A stretch of DNA of 26,270 bases from positions 1-26,270 of the forward strand of contig JAYOLL010000034.1 in the NCBI GenBank assembly GCA_038120295.1, given 5' to 3'. This stretch comes from JAYOEY01 sp038120295. GTDB taxonomy: Bacteria; Pseudomonadota; Alphaproteobacteria; MPNO01; UBA2964. Position numbers and translations under genes: made by a program. The notes below the pieces were generated by a model, which was not told the origin of the DNA, did not search any database, and was given only the letters and a program-made list of their open reading frames with translations. Shown one piece after another: positions 1 to 7,643 of the stretch (positions within the stretch are counted from its first letter, which is position 1; every line of letters begins with the position of its first letter).

Positions 1-258
1 ATCATGGTATAAACACGCCAGACACTAACCCTTAGATACTTCAGCCCCAAAATTTTTATGCCTAACGGGTATTAACCCCGTTTGGAAACCGGCCCTTAAA
101 CCGAATCCGGGATACTCCCTTTCGTGGCCGGCGGCTCCCTTGAATTCGGCTGTTCGCTTCCCCCCTGATAGCCTGGCGCTGTCGGTCACAACTCCATTCA
201 CATTGTTGCTCACCACGCTGTCTGCTACCGTCTCGCCGCTATTTCAGAGGAGACGGCA
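1..258. other. Leading non-coding stretch before the aldolase gene
   Basis: I see no convincing gene here. A small open frame on the - strand (25-216, 63 codons) has no recognisable domain and no good ribosome binding site. A short inverted repeat, AACGGG at 64-69 and CCCGTT at 77-82, could form a weak hairpin, but it has no adjacent T tract in either direction. The last part must hold the promoter and the GAGGAG ribosome binding site (247-252) of the class II aldolase gene. I could not pick a clear -35/-10 pair. Confidence 0.5.
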
Positions 259-978
259 ATGGATACGGTGACAGGCAACGAAGCAATCGCGCAAGGGCTA
301 GAAATTCTCGCGCGGGGCTACCGCATTCTCGCGGCAAACGGCCATTCAGAAGGAACTCTCGGACATCTGTCATGGCGCGACCCGGAAGGGCGCGGCCTGT
401 GGATGAAATGCCAGGAAATCGGACTCGACGAGGTCGAACCGCGCGACCTGCACCTGATCGGCTGGGACGGCGACGTGCTCGACGGCAGCAACGGGCACCG
501 CCATTCCGAATGGGTCATTCATTCCGAAACCTATAAGGCCCGCGAAGACGTCCAGTCAGTCGGCCATACCCATCCAACCAACTGCGTGCTGTTCTCTGCG
601 ACAGAGGAAACGCTGGTGGGCGTCGGCCATAACGGCGCCTATTTTCCCAACGTCCGGATATTCGATAAGACGCTCGCCCTGATCAGGACCGATGAAGACG
701 CCTCGGCGCTGGCCGAAGCGCTCGGCGATCAGTGGGCGGTTCTGCTGCGCAATCACGGCGTGACATTCTGCGGCACGTCGATTCAGCACTGCGTGCTGAT
801 GGGAATCATGATCGAGAAAGCCTGCCACGAGCAGCTTTTCATGCAGTCCTCCGGCTATAAATGGACCGGCAAGAAGCTGACCGGTCTCAAGGACGAGGCA
901 ACGCTCTATCCGCGGCTTGTAACCAATCTCTGGAACTATCACTGCCGCAAGCTCGACAGGGCGGAGGGGCGCGCCTGA
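259..978 (+). CDS. Class II aldolase/adducin family protein
   Basis: This 239-residue protein has the class II (zinc-dependent) aldolase/adducin fold seen in L-fuculose-phosphate aldolase and related lyases and epimerases. The likely metal ligands are His103 and His105 in an HTHP motif and His166 in the NHG motif. Glu84 in SEWVIH matches the position of the catalytic acid in the family. The ATG at 259 is preceded at good spacing by GAGGAG (247-252). A GNAT gene follows 19 nt downstream and is probably co-transcribed. The substrate cannot be read from the sequence: the family includes sugar-phosphate aldolases, decarboxylases and proteins annotated only as adducin-like. The convergent extradiol dioxygenase nearby hints at aromatic catabolism, but this is inference only. 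Confidence 0.88.
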   Translation: MDTVTGNEAIAQGLEILARGYRILAANGHSEGTLGHLSWRDPEGRGLWMKCQEIGLDEVEPRDLHLIGWDGDVLDGSNGHRHSEWVIHSETYKAREDVQSVGHTHPTNCVLFSATEETLVGVGHNGAYFPNVRIFDKTLALIRTDEDASALAEALGDQWAVLLRNHGVTFCGTSIQHCVLMGIMIEKACHEQLFMQSSGYKWTGKKLTGLKDEATLYPRLVTNLWNYHCRKLDRAEGRA

Positions 979-997
979 CCGATCCGGAGAGTTTCCG

Positions 998-1417
998 ATG
1001 GCCATCGACGTCGCGGAAATCGCCGGCGGCATTGCGCTCGAACGGGCATTCGAAATCCGACGGATCGTGTTCTGTGACGAACAGGGCGTTTCCCGAGAGG
1101 AAGAGTTCGACGGGCTGGACGGGACCTGCCGGCAATATCTGGCGACCATCGGCGACCTCGCCGTCGGGACGGCCAGAACCCGTCCGCTGGAAGATGGGCA
1201 CATAAAGATCGAGCGGGTCGCGGTGCTACAGGGGTATCGCGACCTGGGGGTGGGTACATCCCTGATGGAACGAATTATGGCGGATATCGGCGAGATGCCG
1301 ATGACGCTCAACGCCCAGTTCGAGACCAAATCCTTTTACAAGCGACTTGGGTTTTCCGCCATCGGGGACATCTTCGACGAAGCCGGAATCGCCCATGTGA
1401 GGATGGTCAGAAGCTAA
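998..1417 (+). CDS. GNAT family N-acetyltransferase (ElaA/YjcF-like)
   Basis: This 139-residue single-domain protein belongs to the GCN5-related acetyltransferases, which transfer an acetyl group from acetyl-CoA to an amine. The acetyl-CoA pyrophosphate loop (motif A) is visible as R81-D-L-G84-V-G86 after the beta strand KIERVAV. The N-terminal VFCDEQGVSREEEFDGLD segment and the late segment AQFETKSFYKRLGF are typical of the ElaA/YjcF-like subgroup. The start at 998 lies just behind a GGAGAG-type site (986-991). Its stop overlaps the stop of the convergent dioxygenase gene by 4 nt (CTAA, 1414-1417), so there is no room for a terminator between them. The acceptor substrate is unknown. Confidence 0.85.
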   Translation: MAIDVAEIAGGIALERAFEIRRIVFCDEQGVSREEEFDGLDGTCRQYLATIGDLAVGTARTRPLEDGHIKIERVAVLQGYRDLGVGTSLMERIMADIGEMPMTLNAQFETKSFYKRLGFSAIGDIFDEAGIAHVRMVRS

Positions 1418-2511
1418 TCCTTCCCCGGCGCCGGCGCTTCTCTCAGGCCGGCACGCTCCAGCACCCGCCGGAAGGCGTGCGGCACAAACGGATGCATCCC
1501 GAGGCCTATCATTGCGGCTTGATCCAGGGTTACCAGCGCAGCGCGCTCTTCTTCTGTCAGACCGTCGATTGAAGCTGCATAAGCGGCCGGATCGGCCAGA
1601 TAACGGTCTCGCTCGCCCTTGTCAGCGGCAAGCCTGTGCAACGTATCCGACAGAACGACGCGATCGGGGTGAATCGACGGGTAATGGGGAACGAATTCCT
1701 CGTCATCGGCTTCCGTCGTCCATGCCACGGTGCCGTAATTGTGGTGCCAGGTCGGCTCGAAAGTGGTGATCTCCGGCGCCCGGTCGCCGATCAGCCCGGC
1801 GGCAACGCCCCAGCATCGCAGTTCGATATTGCCGGTATCGTCCAGCTTCTTCTCGTCGAGCGCCAGCAGATAGCGCAACTCGCCCTGCGCCATCATCTCC
1901 ATGAAATGGCGATCGAACTCGGTATCCGGCCCCGGTTCGATGTAACGCTCGGTTCCTGGATAGTGAGACAGCCCGCCGGTACAGACCACCACAGCGCGCA
2001 ATCCAAGCGCCTTTACACCGTCGGCCAGCGTTCGGCCGAACGCGTGACAGCGTTCCATTGACGGCTGTGGCGGAACGTAGGCGTTAACGAATATGGGGAC
2101 GACCGGAACGCCGGTCATGTTCGTGAAATCCAGCGGGATGCCGAACGCATAATCGAGCTTCGCCGTGCTGGTGAAGGCCGGGTCGTAACCGTTACGCTGT
2201 GCATGGCGCAGCAGGGCAAGGGACGCGGCGCTGGCCACCGGATAGGCGTAATCGTGCCCGGCGAAGCTGCCCTCCGCCGTCTTGCCGATATGCATCGTAA
2301 AGCTGGCGGTGCAATGCAGCAGAAACTGCTGCGCATGATCGTTGCCGATCACGAAACAGATATCCGGTTTCAGGGCCTTCAGTTTTTCGCCAATGCCGGA
2401 CAGCAGGTCGTGCACCCGCTCGACGACCGCCGGGTCTTCCGAATCGGGTACGGTCCAGAGTTGCGGCGCATGGGCGGTGCAGACACCGCCGATTACCCCG
2501 GTCTTCGTCAT
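1414..2511 (-). CDS. Class III extradiol ring-cleavage dioxygenase, LigB domain fused to a LigA-like domain
   Basis: The 365-residue protein resembles the protocatechuate 4,5-dioxygenase (LigAB) superfamily, which opens catecholic rings with non-heme Fe(II). Residues 1-280 form the LigB-like catalytic domain. The expected iron ligands are His14 (CTAHAP), His59 (GNDHAQQF) and Glu230 (NIELRCW), and the catalytic base is His183 in GGLSHYPG. Residues about 295-355 (RYLADPAAY, GLTEEERAAL, LGMHPFVPHAF) resemble the small LigA subunit, which is normally a separate chain. Such B-A fusions are known in gallate dioxygenases (DesB/GalA), which are longer, about 420 residues. The ATG at 2511 has a GGAGG site about 6 nt upstream. 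No other ring-cleavage pathway gene is evident nearby, so the substrate is open. Confidence 0.85.
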   Translation of the reverse strand: MTKTGVIGGVCTAHAPQLWTVPDSEDPAVVERVHDLLSGIGEKLKALKPDICFVIGNDHAQQFLLHCTASFTMHIGKTAEGSFAGHDYAYPVASAASLALLRHAQRNGYDPAFTSTAKLDYAFGIPLDFTNMTGVPVVPIFVNAYVPPQPSMERCHAFGRTLADGVKALGLRAVVVCTGGLSHYPGTERYIEPGPDTEFDRHFMEMMAQGELRYLLALDEKKLDDTGNIELRCWGVAAGLIGDRAPEITTFEPTWHHNYGTVAWTTEADDEEFVPHYPSIHPDRVVLSDTLHRLAADKGERDRYLADPAAYAASIDGLTEEERAALVTLDQAAMIGLGMHPFVPHAFRRVLERAGLREAPAPGKD

Positions 2512-2669
2512 TGGATCCTCCGAAATGCAACGATTTCAGAAGGTTCGCGCAGTCCCGGCTGTTTGGCAAGGCTGGGGATAACTCATGCTCTAATCGCAGG
2601 CGCTGCGGTGGCGGGAAAGCCCTATTCCGCTATCATGAGCGGATCAGTTCAACGGAGGAGTGCGGTGCC
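2512..2669. promoter_or_regulatory. Divergent control region between the dioxygenase and ssb
   Basis: This 158-nt gap must hold the promoters of the dioxygenase gene (-) and ssb (+). A TTGGCA at 2563-2568 and a TCTAAT at 2589-2594 resemble sigma70 elements, but their 20-nt spacing is too long to trust. I looked for an alphaproteobacterial SOS box (GTTC-N7-GTTC), which sometimes controls ssb, and found none. The ssb ribosome binding site GGAGGAG is at 2654-2660. Confidence 0.35.
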
Positions 2670-3161
2670 ATGGCGGGCTCGGTCAACAAGGTCATTCTGG
2701 TTGGAAATCTCGGGCGAGACCCGGAAGTCCGAACGATGCAGGACGGCAACCCGGTAGTGAACCTGTCTCTCGCCACGTCGGAGCAGTGGCGCGATCGCAA
2801 TACCGGGGAACGACGCGAAAAAACCGAATGGCACAGGGTCGTGATCTTTAATGAACGGCTTGCCGAGGTGGCCCAGAAATATCTCCGCAAAGGGTCCAAG
2901 ATCTATATCGAGGGACAGCTCCAGACCCGTAAGTGGACCGACCAGAGCGGTCAGGAGAAATACACCACCGAGGTCGTGCTCCAGCGGTTCCGGGGCGAAC
3001 TGACCATGCTGGATACGCGCGGCGAAGGTGGCGGCGGCTTCGGTGGCGGCTCCAGCGATTACGGCGGAGGCGATCAGGGCGGCGGCGGTTTTGGCGGCGA
3101 CAGCGGTGGCGGCGCTCCGCCCGCAGGCGGCGGTGATCTCGATGACGAAATTCCGTTCTAG
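2670..3161 (+). CDS. ssb: Single-stranded DNA-binding protein
   Basis: SSB coats single-stranded DNA during replication, recombination and repair and recruits partner proteins through its C-terminal tail. The 163-residue product begins MAGSVNKVILVGNLG, the classic first strand of the OB fold, which runs to about residue 112. A glycine-rich flexible linker (GGGFGGGSSDYGGG and similar) follows, ending in the acidic tip DDEIPF that binds partner proteins. The frame is open upstream to 2511, but the start at 2670 is chosen because the family begins exactly here and GGAGGAG lies 9 nt before it. The ssb-gyrA neighbourhood is common in alphaproteobacteria. Confidence 0.97.
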   Translation: MAGSVNKVILVGNLGRDPEVRTMQDGNPVVNLSLATSEQWRDRNTGERREKTEWHRVVIFNERLAEVAQKYLRKGSKIYIEGQLQTRKWTDQSGQEKYTTEVVLQRFRGELTMLDTRGEGGGGFGGGSSDYGGGDQGGGGFGGDSGGGAPPAGGGDLDDEIPF

Positions 3162-3234
3162 GTCGATTTGAGCCAAACGCTCATAAACTACTGAAAATAA
3201 ATAAAAAATGGATCGGCAATCGAGCCTCTGTCTG

Positions 3235-3263
3235 TTGTCCGATTCTGCCTGTTCTGGTATAAA
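3235..3263 (+). promoter_or_regulatory. Sigma70-type promoter of gyrA
   Basis: TTGTCC (3235-3240) and TATAAA (3258-3263) are separated by exactly 17 nt and match the -35 and -10 consensus at 4 of 6 and 5 of 6 positions. An A/T-rich stretch at about 3190-3210 could act as an UP element. Transcription would start near 3270, giving a leader of about 65 nt before the gyrA TTG codon. Confidence 0.6.
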
Positions 3264-3301
3264 ACTTATATGAAATCGGCCCGTTTCCCAGGCACGGATT
3301 C

Positions 3302-3340
3302 ATGACCCTTGCGACTGAAGAGCGGGCTCGTATTTTTTGA
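3302..3340 (+). CDS. Possible 12-codon leader peptide overlapping the gyrA start
   Basis: An ATG at 3302 opens a 12-codon frame encoding MTLATEERARIF. Its TGA stop (3338-3340) overlaps the TTG start codon of gyrA (3337-3339) as TTGA. This arrangement is typical of translational coupling, and gyrA itself lacks a well-placed ribosome binding site: the nearest purine-rich stretch, GAAGAG at about 3317-3322, lies 14 nt upstream and inside the leader. The leader's own ribosome binding site is weak. It is seen in one sequence only, so it may be chance. Confidence 0.3.
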   Translation: MTLATEERARIF

Positions 3341-6138
3341 CGACAGACCCCACCACACCGCCTGATTTCGACGTCACCCCAGTGTCGATCGAAGACGAGA
3401 TGCGCTCGTCCTATCTCGACTATGCGATGAGCGTCATCGTCAGTCGCGCGCTTCCCGATGTTCGCGACGGGCTGAAACCGGTTCATCGGCGTATTCTCTA
3501 CGTCATGAAGGAAGGCGGTTACGACTGGAACCGGCCGTTCCGCAAGTCGGCTCGCGTGGTCGGCGACGTGATGGGCAAATATCACCCGCATGGCGACACG
3601 GCGATCTACGACGCCATGGTGCGCATGGCGCAGGATTTCTCGATGCGGCTCATGCTGGTCGACGGGCAGGGCAATTTCGGCTCGATGGACGGCGACCGGG
3701 CAGCCGCCATGCGCTACACCGAGGCGCGTCTTCACCGCGCCTCCGAAGAACTTCTGGAAGACATCGACCGCGATACGGTCGATTTCCAGCCCAACTACGA
3801 TGAGACGGTCTCCGAACCGACTGTTCTGCCCGCGCGTTTCCCGAACCTTCTGGTCAACGGGGCAGGGGGCATCGCGGTCGGCATGGCGACCAATATCCCG
3901 CCCCATAATCTGGGCGAGGTAATCGACGCCACCTGTGCGCTGCTGGACAATCCGGAGATTTCCATCGACGAGCTGATCGAGCATGTACCCGGCCCGGACT
4001 TTCCGACCGGCGGGCTGATCATGGGGCGTACCGGCATCCGGCAGGCCTACCATACCGGCAGGGGATCGGTCGTGATGCGCGGACGAACGACCATCGAGGA
4101 AATCCGCAAGGATCGCGAGGCCATCGTCGTTACCGAGATTCCATATCAGGTGAACAAGGCGCGGATGATCGAGCGCATCGCCGAGATGGTGCGCGACAAA
4201 CGTATCGAGGGCATATCCGACATTCGCGACGAATCGGACCGCGACGGCGTCCGCGTCGTGGTCGAGGTCAAGCGCGACTCGATGGCCGAAGTCGTCCTCA
4301 ACCAGCTCTACCGATACACACCGCTGCAGACCAGTTTCGGCGTCAACATGCTGGCGCTTAACGGGGGCCGACCGCAACAGCTCAACCTGAAGCAGATCCT
4401 CGAAGCCTTTATCGAGTTCCGCGAAGAGGTCATCACGCGGCGCACGATTTTCGAACTCGGCAAGGCTCGCGACCGGGCCCATGTCCTGGTTGGTCTGGCC
4501 ATTGCGGTGGCCAATATCGACGCGGTGATCGAGCTGATCCGGACCGCGCCCGACCCCGTCACGGCGCGGGAACAGTTGATGGAACGGGACTGGCCGGCCG
4601 GAGACGTCGCGCCACTGATCGAGCTCATCGACGACCCGGAACATCCGGTCGTCGACGGCAGTTACCGCCTTTCCGAAGCCCAGGCCCGGGCGATCCTCGA
4701 TCTTCGCCTGCAGAGGCTGACCGGCCTCGAACGCGACAAGATCGCCGGCGAACTGAAGGAAATCTCCGCGCAGATCCTGGAATATCTCTCGATTCTGGCC
4801 TCACGGGAAAAGGTCCGCGGCATCCTTCGCGAGGAAATCCTCGAGGTGCGCGAAAAATTCGCCGACGAGCGACGGACGACGATCGAAGAATCGGAATTCG
4901 AAGCCGATATCGAAGACCTGATCCAGCGCGAGGAAATGGTCGTTACCGTTACCCATGGCGGGTACATCAAGCGCGTACCGCTTTCCGCCTACCGGGCGCA
5001 GCGGCGCGGCGGCAAGGGGCGTTCGGGCATGGCGACGCGGGATGAGGATTTCGTTTCCTCTGTCTATGTCGTCAACACCCATACGCCGGTGCTCTTCTTC
5101 TCGTCCCGGGGGATGGTTTACAAGCTTAAGGTCTATCGTGTGCCCCAGGGGACCCCGCAGGCGCGCGGCAAGGCGCTGGTGAACCTGCTGCCGCTGGATG
5201 AAGGAGAAACCATCACCACCCTGATGCCCTTGCCCGAGGACGAGGAAAGCTGGAACGAACTCGATGTCATGTTCGCTACCGCCAGCGGCGGTATCAGGCG
5301 TAACCGGCTGAGCGATTTCACCAATGTCATGGCGAACGGCAAAATCGCCATGAAACTGAACGAAGGCGACCAGCTGATCGGCGTACAGGCCTGCAACGAA
5401 AACCAGGACGTTCTGCTCGCCACCGCCGCCGGAAAATGCATCCGTTTTCCGACCACCGAAGTCCGCGTGTTCGCGGGCCGCAATTCGACCGGCGTGCGCG
5501 GCATACGCCTTGCTGACGGCGATTCGGTCATATCGATGTCGATCCTGCGCCATGTCGAATTTTCCGTCGAGGAACGCGACGCCTATCTGCGACGCCGTCG
5601 TCACGAGCGCATGGACAGCGAGAACGACGACGCGAATGGAAACGGCAGCGTCGAAAATGGCGAGTCCGTTGAGGCGGTCGAACTTGACGATGACAGATAC
5701 GCCCAGATGTCGGAAGTCGACGAATACATCCTGACCCTTGCCGCCAACGGCTATGGCAAGCGGTCTTCCGCATACGAATACGCCGTTCGCAAGCGGGGCG
5801 GGCAGGGGATCGCCAATATCGACCTCGGCAGCGGCAAGGAAAATTCGGTCACCGCCTCCTTCCCCGTCGATACGGGCGACCAGCTCGTTCTCGTTACCGA
5901 TCACGGACAAATGATCCGGACCACGGTTGACGATATCCGGATCGCCGGTCGCTCGACCCGGGGCGTTATCGTGTTCCGCGTGGCCGACGACGAAAAGGTC
6001 GTCTCCGTCAGTCGCCTCAACGAGGAAGAGGACGGCGAAGAAGGCGACGAAGAAGCGATTGAGACGTTCGCCGACGACGAAACCGCGCCGGACGCTGAAG
6101 ATGCGCCCGAGGGAGCGGAGGAACATAACGATGGCTAA
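3337..6138 (+). CDS. gyrA: DNA gyrase subunit A
   Basis: GyrA is the DNA-breaking and rejoining subunit of gyrase (A2B2), which introduces negative supercoils. The 933-residue product has the winged-helix/tower breakage-reunion domain with catalytic Tyr127 in AAMRYTEA. Its C-terminal beta-pinwheel starts around residue 530 and carries the GyrA box QRRGGKG at 555-561. An acidic insertion (DSENDDANGNGSVENGES region) and a long acidic tail are typical of alphaproteobacterial GyrA. In the quinolone-determining region the positions equivalent to E. coli Ser83 and Asp87 are Thr88 and Asp92. The only start upstream of the conserved N-terminus is TTG at 3337, because an in-frame TGA lies at 3316. The last 8 nt overlap coaD. 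Confidence 0.97.
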   Translation: MTTDPTTPPDFDVTPVSIEDEMRSSYLDYAMSVIVSRALPDVRDGLKPVHRRILYVMKEGGYDWNRPFRKSARVVGDVMGKYHPHGDTAIYDAMVRMAQDFSMRLMLVDGQGNFGSMDGDRAAAMRYTEARLHRASEELLEDIDRDTVDFQPNYDETVSEPTVLPARFPNLLVNGAGGIAVGMATNIPPHNLGEVIDATCALLDNPEISIDELIEHVPGPDFPTGGLIMGRTGIRQAYHTGRGSVVMRGRTTIEEIRKDREAIVVTEIPYQVNKARMIERIAEMVRDKRIEGISDIRDESDRDGVRVVVEVKRDSMAEVVLNQLYRYTPLQTSFGVNMLALNGGRPQQLNLKQILEAFIEFREEVITRRTIFELGKARDRAHVLVGLAIAVANIDAVIELIRTAPDPVTAREQLMERDWPAGDVAPLIELIDDPEHPVVDGSYRLSEAQARAILDLRLQRLTGLERDKIAGELKEISAQILEYLSILASREKVRGILREEILEVREKFADERRTTIEESEFEADIEDLIQREEMVVTVTHGGYIKRVPLSAYRAQRRGGKGRSGMATRDEDFVSSVYVVNTHTPVLFFSSRGMVYKLKVYRVPQGTPQARGKALVNLLPLDEGETITTLMPLPEDEESWNELDVMFATASGGIRRNRLSDFTNVMANGKIAMKLNEGDQLIGVQACNENQDVLLATAAGKCIRFPTTEVRVFAGRNSTGVRGIRLADGDSVISMSILRHVEFSVEERDAYLRRRRHERMDSENDDANGNGSVENGESVEAVELDDDRYAQMSEVDEYILTLAANGYGKRSSAYEYAVRKRGGQGIANIDLGSGKENSVTASFPVDTGDQLVLVTDHGQMIRTTVDDIRIAGRSTRGVIVFRVADDEKVVSVSRLNEEEDGEEGDEEAIETFADDETAPDAEDAPEGAEEHNDG

Positions 6139-6640
6139 GCCCCGGATCGGTCTGTATCCCGGCACGTTCGACCCCGTCACGAACGGGCACATGGATATCA
6201 TTCACCGCGCCGGGCGGTTACTCGACAAGCTCGTCGTCGGAGTCGCGATCAATGCAGGCAAAGGGCCGCTTTTCAGCCTGGACGAAAGGCTTGAGATGGT
6301 CCGGGAAGAAATCGCAGCGCTTCCCGATGTCGACGGGCGGATCGAGGTCGTCGGGTTCGAATCCCTGCTGGTTCATTTCGCCCGCGAAAACGGAGCGACC
6401 GTTATCATTCGCGGGCTGCGCGCGGTCTCGGATTTCGACTACGAATTCCAGATGGCGAGTATGAACGCGCAGCTCGCGCCCGATATTGAAACCGTGTGTC
6501 TGATGGCGTCCGACAAGCACCAGTTCATCGCCTCGCGTCTGGTGAAGGAAATAGCGGTGTTGAACGGCGACGTTTCGCAGTTCGTGTCCGAACGCGTGTG
6601 CGAGCGGCTGGCCGAAAAGGTCGCAGCACGCAGAGAATGA
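6131..6640 (+). CDS. coaD: Phosphopantetheine adenylyltransferase
   Basis: CoaD transfers AMP from ATP to 4'-phosphopantetheine, giving dephospho-CoA, the penultimate step of coenzyme A synthesis. The 169-residue length is normal. The N-terminal nucleotidyltransferase motif is seen as YPGTFDPVTNGH, with TNGH at 17-20 as the T/HxGH signature. The C-terminal segment FIASRLVKEIA corresponds to the ISSTxVKE-like ATP-binding motif, with Ala in place of one Ser. The start at 6131 lies inside the last codons of gyrA, 9 nt behind a GGAGG (6117-6121) within gyrA, so the two are probably translationally coupled. The open frame extends upstream, but only through gyrA sequence. Confidence 0.96.
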   Translation: MAKPRIGLYPGTFDPVTNGHMDIIHRAGRLLDKLVVGVAINAGKGPLFSLDERLEMVREEIAALPDVDGRIEVVGFESLLVHFARENGATVIIRGLRAVSDFDYEFQMASMNAQLAPDIETVCLMASDKHQFIASRLVKEIAVLNGDVSQFVSERVCERLAEKVAARRE

Positions 6641-6660
6641 CCGGCCCGGCGGTTGCCCTA

Positions 6661-6689
6661 TTGACCCTCGATCATGCCGTCAATATGGT
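6661..6689 (+). promoter_or_regulatory. Sigma70-type promoter of tRNA-Lys
   Basis: TTGACC (6661-6666) and TATGGT (6684-6689) are 17 nt apart, matching the consensus at 5 of 6 and 4 of 6 positions. Initiation would fall near 6696, about 14 nt before the mature tRNA. The promoter sits just after the coaD stop, so the tRNA need not depend on gyrA-coaD transcription. Confidence 0.5.
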
Positions 6690-6709
6690 GCCGCCCGCTT
6701 CAACACGGC

Positions 6710-6786
6710 GCGCCCGTAGCTCAGCCAGGTAGAGCAGCGGACTTTTAATCCGTTTGTCGAAGGTTCGAATCCTTCCGGGCGCACCA
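6710..6786 (+). tRNA. tRNA-Lys (UUU anticodon)
   Basis: A complete 77-nt cloverleaf can be folded. The acceptor stem GCGCCCG pairs with CGGGCGC, the D stem GCTC with GAGC, and the anticodon stem GCGGA with TCCGT (one G-T pair). The T stem GAAGG pairs with CCTTC around the loop TTCGAAT. The anticodon loop CTTTTAA places TTT at 6744-6746, which reads lysine codons. The CCA end is encoded (6784-6786). The gene stands between coaD and the convergent racemase-family gene. Confidence 0.97.
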
Positions 6787-6790
6787 TTTC

Positions 6791-6810
6791 CTGACAGACA
6801 TCAGATTTTT
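6791..6810 (+). terminator. Weak hairpin plus T tract after tRNA-Lys
   Basis: CTGA (6791-6794) can pair with TCAG (6801-6804), followed by ATTTTT. The stem has only 4 bp and overlaps the end of the convergent gene, so this is a marginal terminator candidate for tRNA-Lys. Confidence 0.25.
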
Positions 6811-7523
6811 CCGAGCCGCCCCAGACCCAGCAACGCGTCGCCGATACCGGCCATCCGCAGCGCCTGCCAGATGACCACCTGATTGCTGGTCAGCACCGGT
6901 TTTCCCAGCATTTCCTCCATCTCGTCGATGGCGTCGATCGCGGTGATATTGGCGCAGCTCGCGAAATAGGCGTCGGCCCGGTCGTTTTTGAGGTCGCGCA
7001 GAACCTCGATCCACTTTGCGGGCGGCGTGCTGCAATAGGCGTCCGACCCGTTAAGCCCAAGATTGCGCTCTCCGACGACCTCGATCCCGGCTTCAGCCAT
7101 GAAATTCAGCTCGTGCTCATGAGTTTTCCGGACATAGGGCGACACCAGAACGATGCGCCTGGCGTCCAGCGCCTCCAGCGCCGCCATGGTGGCGGCAGCC
7201 GTGGTGGTTGCCTGTACACCAGTCGCCTCTGCAATCGCGTCTGTTATCCGTTTTTCGCCATCCATCCCGGATGCCATCGAGTTCGCCGTGCAGTGAAACA
7301 CAACGGGGTCGCATTTCGCATCGGCCAGCAGTTCGGATGCCTCGGCGACCTTCGGCAACAGTTCGTCGAGCGGCATGAAATGCGAACCCGTCATACGAAG
7401 CCGCGTTGCATACGGCGCAATGCCGGGCGGCGTAAAACGGTTGGCATGGATTTCGGCCATCCTGTTCGACGACGGCAGGATCATTCCGTAGCGGGCGCGG
7501 GGCAGGGGTGTTTCGGCTGTCAT
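6801..7523 (-). CDS. Maleate isomerase / Asp-Glu racemase superfamily protein
   Basis: The 240-residue product resembles the maleate cis-trans isomerase and arylmalonate decarboxylase branch of the Asp/Glu racemase superfamily, cofactor-free enzymes that use cysteines as acid/base or nucleophile. Two cysteines stand in the expected places: Cys78 in FHCTANS and Cys190 in FASCANI. The N-terminal RYGMILPSSN strand-loop is typical of the substrate-binding region. The start at 7523 is chosen over a longer open frame because it has a GGAG about 6 nt upstream and fits the family length of about 240. It diverges from the SDR gene across a 120-nt gap with a symmetric repeat. Maleate isomerase, arylmalonate decarboxylase and EutA-like roles cannot be told apart here. 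Confidence 0.85.
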   Translation of the reverse strand: MTAETPLPRARYGMILPSSNRMAEIHANRFTPPGIAPYATRLRMTGSHFMPLDELLPKVAEASELLADAKCDPVVFHCTANSMASGMDGEKRITDAIAEATGVQATTTAAATMAALEALDARRIVLVSPYVRKTHEHELNFMAEAGIEVVGERNLGLNGSDAYCSTPPAKWIEVLRDLKNDRADAYFASCANITAIDAIDEMEEMLGKPVLTSNQVVIWQALRMAGIGDALLGLGRLGKI

Positions 7524-7545
7524 GCGAACTCCATTTTTTCCTGAT

Positions 7546-7614
7546 CGATTATCGCTGTTTTTCGTGCACAGCCAATATTGGGGTTGGTCGCCATCCACCG
7601 CGACGCGATAATCG
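7546..7614. promoter_or_regulatory. Symmetric operator-like repeat in a divergent promoter
   Basis: CGATTATCGC (7546-7555) recurs as its exact reverse complement GCGATAATCG (7605-7614). Between them, close to the centre of symmetry, lies a perfect 10-bp palindrome CCAATATTGG (7572-7581). The element fills the gap between the racemase-family gene (-) and the SDR gene (+). It looks like paired binding sites for a dimeric regulator, but no regulator gene is adjacent. Confidence 0.45.
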
Positions 7615-7643
7615 CACCCAGCGCAAAAAACACGGGACAGATA

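Noticed and set aside
25..216. A 63-codon frame on the - strand at the left end
   Set aside because: It has no recognisable domain, no clear ribosome binding site, and it lies in the leader of the aldolase gene. Nothing supports it as a gene.
556..1329. 257-codon - strand frame opposite the aldolase and GNAT genes
   Set aside because: It spans two well-supported + strand genes and has no domain; it is an antisense shadow.
2511..2669. N-terminal extension of ssb
   Set aside because: The frame is open, but the SSB family begins at the Met at 2670, which has an ideal GGAGGAG site. The extension reads as non-conserved sequence over the promoter.
2512..2669. SOS (LexA) box before ssb
   Set aside because: The GTTC copies found are not followed by a second GTTC after seven bases, so the alphaproteobacterial motif is absent.
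3181..4644. Long - strand frame opposite gyrA (487 codons)
   Set aside because: It is the antisense shadow of a highly conserved GC-rich gene and shows no known domain. The same holds for the - strand frame at 4801-6201.
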